Assembly (NCBI RefSeq): GCF_002775205.1
Contig: NC_036445.1
Location: 22,672,953-22,736,952 of the forward strand
Source of the DNA: Xiphophorus maculatus
Lineage: Eukaryota; Chordata; Actinopteri; Cyprinodontiformes; Poeciliidae
DNA: 64,000 bases
Direction: 5' to 3'
In this document: in pieces, positions 58,925 through 64,000 of the stretch
Layout of the letters: each line of letters begins with the position of its first letter
Position numbering within the stretch: the stretch's first letter is position 1
Position numbers and translations under genes: made by a program
Notes under the pieces: generated by a model
Told to the model about the DNA's origin: nothing
The model's input: only the letters and a program-made list of their open reading frames with translations
Database searches by the model: none

Positions 58925-59445
58925 TTCCATAATGCCTGAACTTTTTAAAATTCTTTAATCTTAGTAATCCCAAATGTGTATGTATTTCATTGGGATTTTG
59001 CTTGAAAGTCAACACAAAGCTTAAATTTAGAGGCAGCCAAAAGGCCAATGGTAACTCCTGAGTAGTTGCAGAAAGCCGTAGCTCAGGAGGATGAATCTAC
59101 TACTAGCTGGATGCTCCACAAATTTGGCTTTTAAAAAAGAATGGCTTGAAGAAAGTGATCATTGAAAGAAAGCCACAAGAAGCAGTATTTGTATTTTGGC
59201 ACAAAGCATGTAGAGCTCAATATTGAGACGCGTTGATTAGATGAGAACAAAACTGAACCATTAGGCCTACATGCAGAACACCATGCCGAGACGATGCTGC
59301 TCTTTAGCAAATGCAGGGAACATGGTCAGACCTCACTGGAAGGTGGATGGAGCTACATATTAGCCAAGCCTGATAGAAAACATGTTAGAGGCTGCAAAAG
59401 CTTTGAGACTGGACGACGAGACACGCCTACAAGAAGGAACAGTTC
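58925..59445 (+). mobile_element. Degenerate Tc1/mariner-like transposon
   Basis: Terminal-repeat-like sequence at 58970-59020 (TATTTCATTGGGATTTT...AGTCAACACAAAG) is followed by transposase remnants on +. These include a GAAAGAAAGCCACAAGAAG run, AACTGAACCATTAGGCCTAC and ACATGTTAGAGGCTGCAAAAG (an ENLLEAAK-like stretch). Interrupted by stops and deletions. Confidence 0.6.
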
Positions 59446-59520
59446 CAGTATCCTTACTCTTCTGATTCATATTCATGCTTTATCAGATAAAATCAGAAAA
59501 TGTGCAGTTATAATGTGACA

Positions 59521-59920
59521 AAATCAATTAAATCAATAAAATTTTATTTGTATAGCATCTTTCAGCAACAAGGCATTTCAAAGCACTTTACATCATAAAA
59601 ACACAAAAATACAAAGTCATAAAACACACAGTCAACAATTGAAGCATTACAGTTTGTTGTTGTTACACAGCAGAATGTTGATTTCATTGATTTCATTTCA
59701 TTGATTATCTTTCTTTAGGTCCAAAGAGAATCATTTCAGTTTTGTTTCTATTCAACTGAAGAAAGTTTTGGCACATCCACCACTAAGGATTTGTTCAGTG
59801 CTTGGATGGGTTCAGAGTCACATGGTGACATTGTAATGTACAGCTGTGTATCATCCACATAGTTACAGTAGCTAATCTTACTTCCTGTTATAACCTGAGC
59901 TATTTGACGCACATACATAT
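59521..59920 (+). repeat. Interspersed repeat (teleost type), class undetermined
   Basis: TTTTATTTGTATAGCATCTTTC, CAAGGCATTTCAAAGCACTTT and ACATGGTGACATTGTAATG, then CAGCTGTGTATCATCCACATAG. These phrases recur in teleost repeats and probably belong to the same family group as 52490-53330. Confidence 0.5.
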
Positions 59921-60494
59921 TGAATATGTGAAAAAGTACTTTTGCTAAGCACCCATAGTTTGAGTAGAAAAAAATGAAAGGATATTTTCTTGTTTTTTTT
60001 TATTTTTTATCAATGTCTGTGTTCATATTGCATTAAGTTTCTCCTCAGCAATGAAATGTTTGACTTCTTGTGTTGATGATTTGACTTGCGACCGTTTATA
60101 GCAGTGCTTTGGGAAGAAAGAGATGCACATCCCAAAATCTCCCGGAGAGATTGGTGAATTTCAAAATGTCCTATGTGGCAAAATAAAGGAAATATCTGTA
60201 CACCAAAAAATATTCTGCAATACCTTGTCTTGCGGGAGCTCCACTCGGTGCATGCCTCTTCTCTCGGTTTTACCATCTACATCAATATATGAAAGTAGCT
60301 AACACGATGCAAAAGCTAGCAGATTTTGCTAATCTGGCAGATAAAAGGAGAAAAAAGTCCCACTTGCCTTCCAGTCTTCAGATGAGCAATCCTCCTACGA
60401 AGCAGACTGCCACATCAACTGAGAGAAAGATCACATACTACCTCAAACATTCTTAAGTGAAAATATGACAGATTTGAAAACTCTGGAAAGTAGT
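59921..60494. other. Intergenic, nothing recognised
   Basis: AT-rich sequence 3' of the last receptor gene. No domain-like frame seen. Confidence 0.5.
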
Positions 60495-60500
60495 TTTATT
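60495..60500 (-). terminator. Probable poly(A) signal of the last receptor gene
   Basis: TTTATT on + (AATAAA on minus) 500 bp past the TAG at 61003-61001. A 14-nt A run follows on the + strand. Confidence 0.4.
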
Positions 60501-61000
60501 TAAAAAAAAAAAAAAGCAGAACATATTACAGCAGACAGGAAAACAATACAACTCTTTTTGATAACTTTTGAAAATGTCCTATAGATTGTTCAACTGCACA
60601 GTAAGCAAAAATTATTCAGTGAATGCAAAACACCGTGCAGAGCAGGATGCAAAAGCTCTCTGCTGGAAGACGTTTTTATTATTATTATAAAGGTGTGAGG
60701 AAGAAATAACAAAACTGTGGTATCTGAAGTGGCTGTGAAGATCTTTGTGGTTGCAAGCTGTTCCAAACTGTAGGCTTGGTCTGATGCCCTTTCTGCATCC
60801 AACGTCATAAGGAGGAGGAAGTGTCTTGGTTAAAACAAAATACAAAGGGTTCAAAGGATGTACAGAGATTGTATTTAAGATTAGATACTGATGAACGTTG
60901 TCGTCTTAAGGATGAAACCACAACAAGGACACCAAGTGGCCTGGAGTGCCTGATTAGTCTCTACCAATATCCAAAGTCAGAGTATGTCCACTTGTAGCTC

Positions 61001-62179
61001 CTACATGATGACAGTGGAGGTGACAGAGGATCTGGACATAACTGAACTTCTCCTGAATGAGCTCTCCTTGAAACTCACTGGGCCAGGTGCCCATTTCTTC
61101 AGCAAGTGCATGGCTCGTCTCATAAACTTTTGTCCCACGAAGGCATATATGATGGGGTTCAGGCAGCAGTGTGTGTACGCGATTGCCTCGGACACTATGG
61201 TTGACACCTTGAGGTTCATCTCCACACTGCAGCCGCTGGCCATTAGGTCTGTGGAATACAGGAACTTCAAGAAGCGGGAAATGTGATACGGAGCCCAGAA
61301 CAGGAAGAAAACGATCACTATGGAGATGATGAGCTTGACGATTCTGTGCCTTTTGGCCGTCCTCATTTTCACCAGAGTGGGGATTATCCTCGAGTAGCAA
61401 GCCACCATCACCAGCATGGGAATCAAGAGACCCAGAATATTTGTAGCAAACAGATCGTAATAGACCCAGATTTCACTTTCCGGTCTGTAAAAACAGCCGA
61501 CTGTCTCGCCATCATTTTCTAACTTTGTAAAGATGAAGGTTGGAAGAGACACGCAGAAGCTCACGATCCAAATCAACACGATCAGAGAAAAACACGCCTT
61601 TGTTGTACGATACCGTGCCACCTTGTGAGCGTACATGATAACCACATAGCGGTCCAGCGTCATGATAACCATGAAGAAGATGCTGCTGAAGAAGCCGGTG
61701 TGGTGGGAGCAGGACAGGAAACGACACATGAAGTCACCGAAGGTCCACTTGCCAATCAGAGTGTAGTGAATGTAGAATGGGAGCGTCAGGAGGAAGAGGA
61801 GATCAGAGAAGGCCAGGTTGAAGAGACACATGTCAGTCATGTTGGTCTGGTTGCGGTGTTTCACTAGGACACAGACGACCAGGCCATTTCCTTTCAAAAA
61901 GAAAGAGATCAACATGTTAGTTCCTGGCAGAATTGTTTGTAGTAAGAGTGTCTTTGGAGCTTTATTTATACACTTACCTAAGAAGCCCAGGATGAACACC
62001 AAAGTGTAGATAGTCACCAGAAACCCCTTACTAAATGTCCTCATATCATCCTGCTCACATACAAAGTGGGTACTGTTCATGTCGTAGTCGTAATAGCCTG
62101 AATAATCAGCCGACGTGACTTCTAAGGGGTCTTCAGTGATGTCTGTAAACAGAGATTTTTCATCAAACGTCAATTTCAT
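61001..62179 (-). CDS. Chemokine receptor, CCR/XCR1-like, two coding exons
   Basis: Exons on the minus strand 62179-61978 (202 nt) and 61890-61001 (890 nt), 363 residues. Acidic tyrosine-rich N-terminus (DYSGYYDYD), Cys in HFVCEQDD. TM1 FILGFLGNGLVVCVLV, TM2 LFNLAFSDLLFLLTLPF, extracellular loop 1 GKWTFGDFMC intact, TM3 end MTLDRYVVIMYAHK (unusual), TM5 TNILGLLIPMLV, TM6 FLFWAPYHISRFLKFL, TM7 SEAIAYTHCCLNPIIYAFVGQKF, Ser-rich tail (SVMSRSSVTSTVIM). The intron (87 bp, phase 1) splits Gly of the TM1 GN motif, as in the 54267-55609 gene. Start chosen at 62179 because it gives a family-typical length. An in-frame ATG at 62245 also exists, and a CTGTTTACAG acceptor at 62145-62143 could mean the start lies in an upstream exon. 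Closest human types by eye: CCR1/3-like and XCR1-like features are mixed. Confidence 0.85.
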   Translation of the reverse strand: MKLTFDEKSLFTDITEDPLEVTSADYSGYYDYDMNSTHFVCEQDDMRTFSKGFLVTIYTLVFILGFLGKCINKAPKTLLLQTILPGTNMLISFFLKGNGLVVCVLVKHRNQTNMTDMCLFNLAFSDLLFLLTLPFYIHYTLIGKWTFGDFMCRFLSCSHHTGFFSSIFFMVIMTLDRYVVIMYAHKVARYRTTKACFSLIVLIWIVSFCVSLPTFIFTKLENDGETVGCFYRPESEIWVYYDLFATNILGLLIPMLVMVACYSRIIPTLVKMRTAKRHRIVKLIISIVIVFFLFWAPYHISRFLKFLYSTDLMASGCSVEMNLKVSTIVSEAIAYTHCCLNPIIYAFVGQKFMRRAMHLLKKWAPGPVSFKESSFRRSSVMSRSSVTSTVIM

Positions 62180-64000
62180 TGTCAGTTCATTCAAAAGTTC
62201 TTGCAAAAATATTAACATGTTCATCCAAAGGAAGCTGGTTTTCAATTTATAGAAACAAAATATGTGGCTTGTACTAGCATTCTCAACTAGTAGTTGTCAT
62301 GTCAGCTTATTCTCCAACCTGAGCCATACATTTCTACAAATTAAGAAATTTGCAATGTGTTGTCAATTGTGGTATTGGTTTGCAGATGCTTGACCAAATT
62401 ACTTTAAGAATTCTCCAATCTGCTTCTATTGGATAACATTTTCAGGCGTTTTTATTTATATAACAACCACCTTATTTTTTTTTTTGCATTGTTAAAATGT
62501 TAATCTGTCCTAACTTTGCCCCCGTTTAAATCAAAATACTTTCTTTGCATGCAAAGCCTGTGTACAACACTTAGGATAAAGATACACCAGTCAGTTTGCT
62601 GGAGATCAAAATCAGATGATCTTAAAAAAAGATTTAGATTGTTCCTGTTTTCTAGATGCGGTGAGCTTTAGGTGCCCACTATTTTTCGTCTACGAACACT
62701 TTAAACTGCAGGAAGTACGTCAATATGGCTTTTGAGGTAATACAAAAATAATAATATATGCATAGTTTGGGGACATATGACTTAGTGGTAAAATAGAGAA
62801 AGCATCTGTAATGTCATTTAATGTCCTTAGAAAAAAAATACAAGAACTGGTCAACATCATAATCTCAACGAAAACAGGAAATTGGTACATTTCTAAATTT
62901 GGGTCTTAGTTCTGCTTAGTAAACCTCAGTTCAGTTTATAAAAATAAATAAGGCATGAAGCCAGTTTTAGTCTAAATCCAATGTTCAAAGCTTGAGATAT
63001 TGTTTTAAAGCCTAAAACCACTTTAGACATCTCCATGGTTTTATACCAGACCTGCCTGCTGTGTTCCTTGGCCTGTATGATGCTCTTTATTCTTCAGTGC
63101 TTCTAAAAACTTCTGATGCCTTTAGACAGCAGCTGTTTTTTTTTACTGAGGTTAAATAACACACATGTGGATTGTGGACTCCTTATTTATTATGTGACTG
63201 ACTGCAATTGCAATGCAATGCACTAGATTTTATTTGGATTTTAAAAAAAAAAAACAGGGTTAACACATTTCAGATTTTTTATGCTAACATTTTTTAAAAT
63301 CAGCGTGTTATTTTCTTTTCACTTCATAGTTATTAACCACCATACTTTTGTTGGTCTAACACAAAAACACATAAAGTGCAATAAATTTTGTGGGTTTAAT
63401 GTGACAAAATTCTAAAACCGTAAAGTGTTATGAACTCTTTTGCAGGGTACAGAACAAATCCGAGTGATCCGGATACAATGACGTGCTCAGGTCACCTGAG
63501 GTCATCAGAGGCCAATAGCATATATTTATAAGAATTTTTATTGAAACAGAAGCACAAAGTCCTAGCCTGCCTAGCCTGTATTGTTGTGTGTGTGTGAATT
63601 ATCCAATAAGCACCACAACACAAACTTGTATGTAAACAATCTGTAAACCAAACACATCTAGCTGCTTAAACTGCTGACATCCTGGAGGCAAACTTCTTAA
63701 ACAGTTCATAATGAAACCTTTTACGCCATCTGCTGGTTATTGCAGATAATGCATTCAAAGGTAAGAACATAAATATACTGTTCCACGTCATTTTATTTCA
63801 CCACGTACGTTTATATTGTTTCTCATGCGTGTGACTCATGAGGTATGAATTGTATAAGTATGGGTCATAGGTTTCTGTGCGCTCATTTGTTCTGTATTAT
63901 TTTACAAAATCAAACACACAAATCCTGTTTAATGAAAAAATAACTTCTAAAGATGGAGAATATTCAATATATATATATATTTTTTCTTATGAGTCATTCT
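62180..64000. other. 5' flank of the last receptor gene
   Basis: No coding exon recognised. It contains a Tc1-like end fragment at about 63050-63440 and a short TA tract near 63968-63980. The promoter of the receptor gene is presumably here or beyond. Confidence 0.5.
63050..63440 (-). mobile_element. Tc1-like transposon relic (non-coding end)
   Basis: GTGTTCCTTGGCCTGTATGATGC, GAGGTTAAATAACACACATGTGG, then TTTTGTTGGTCTAACACAAAAAC and TTTAATGTGACAAAATTC, with TTTTGCAGGG at the end. Same order as the 18880-19760 relic. Confidence 0.55.

Noticed and set aside
61001..62245. Single-exon 414-aa receptor model
   Set aside because: It includes an 87-bp GT-AG intron at the same position as in the neighbouring receptor and puts 29 foreign residues in TM1.

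Overview
This window is vertebrate genomic DNA and almost certainly comes from a ray-finned (teleost) fish. Genes are split into many short exons by AT-rich introns. Simple repeats of (CA/TG)n, (TA)n and (ATT)n are common. There are many decayed Tc1/mariner-like transposons and two copies of a tRNA-derived SINE of teleost type. The species cannot be named from the sequence alone; a percomorph-like fish is a reasonable guess.

Left half (1369-34781, + strand): the 3' 44 coding exons of a trio orthologue, the large Rho-family GEF related to kalirin. The exons join in frame into about 2,217 codons, so the 5' part (Sec14/CRAL-TRIO domain and first spectrin repeats) lies to the left of the window. 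Domain order is spectrin repeats, DH1-PH1 (Rac1/RhoG GEF), SH3-1, Ser-rich linker, DH2-PH2 (RhoA GEF), Gly/Ser-rich linker, SH3-2, Ig, protein kinase. Ig runs straight into kinase with no fibronectin-III domain, which favours TRIO over KALRN. A 3'UTR of about 2.3 kb follows. Inside the gene I see two good candidate internal first exons (12964-13062, phase-matched to the SH3-1 exon; 17759-17864, phase-matched to the exon after SH3-1). I also see a candidate alternative terminal exon with its own poly(A) signal (30746-31416). Together these suggest that short GEFD2/kinase forms and a kinase-less form are made from the locus.

Middle (about 37.1-43.9 kb): gene-poor intergenic DNA with simple repeats and transposon relics.

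Right half (43.9-62.2 kb, - strand): three chemokine-receptor GPCR genes in the same orientation. The first (44246-45313) has a single coding exon and is CCR4-like. The second (54267-55609, three coding exons) and third (61001-62179, two coding exons) share a phase-1 intron that splits the glycine of the TM1 Gly-Asn motif. This points to a common origin, and both look closest to an XCR1/CCR-type group. The second has lost the usual WxFG motif of extracellular loop 1. The third carries DRYVVIM in place of DRYLAIV. At least two receptors have an upstream non-coding first exon.

The window shows no CRISPR array, operon, rRNA or functional tRNA gene.
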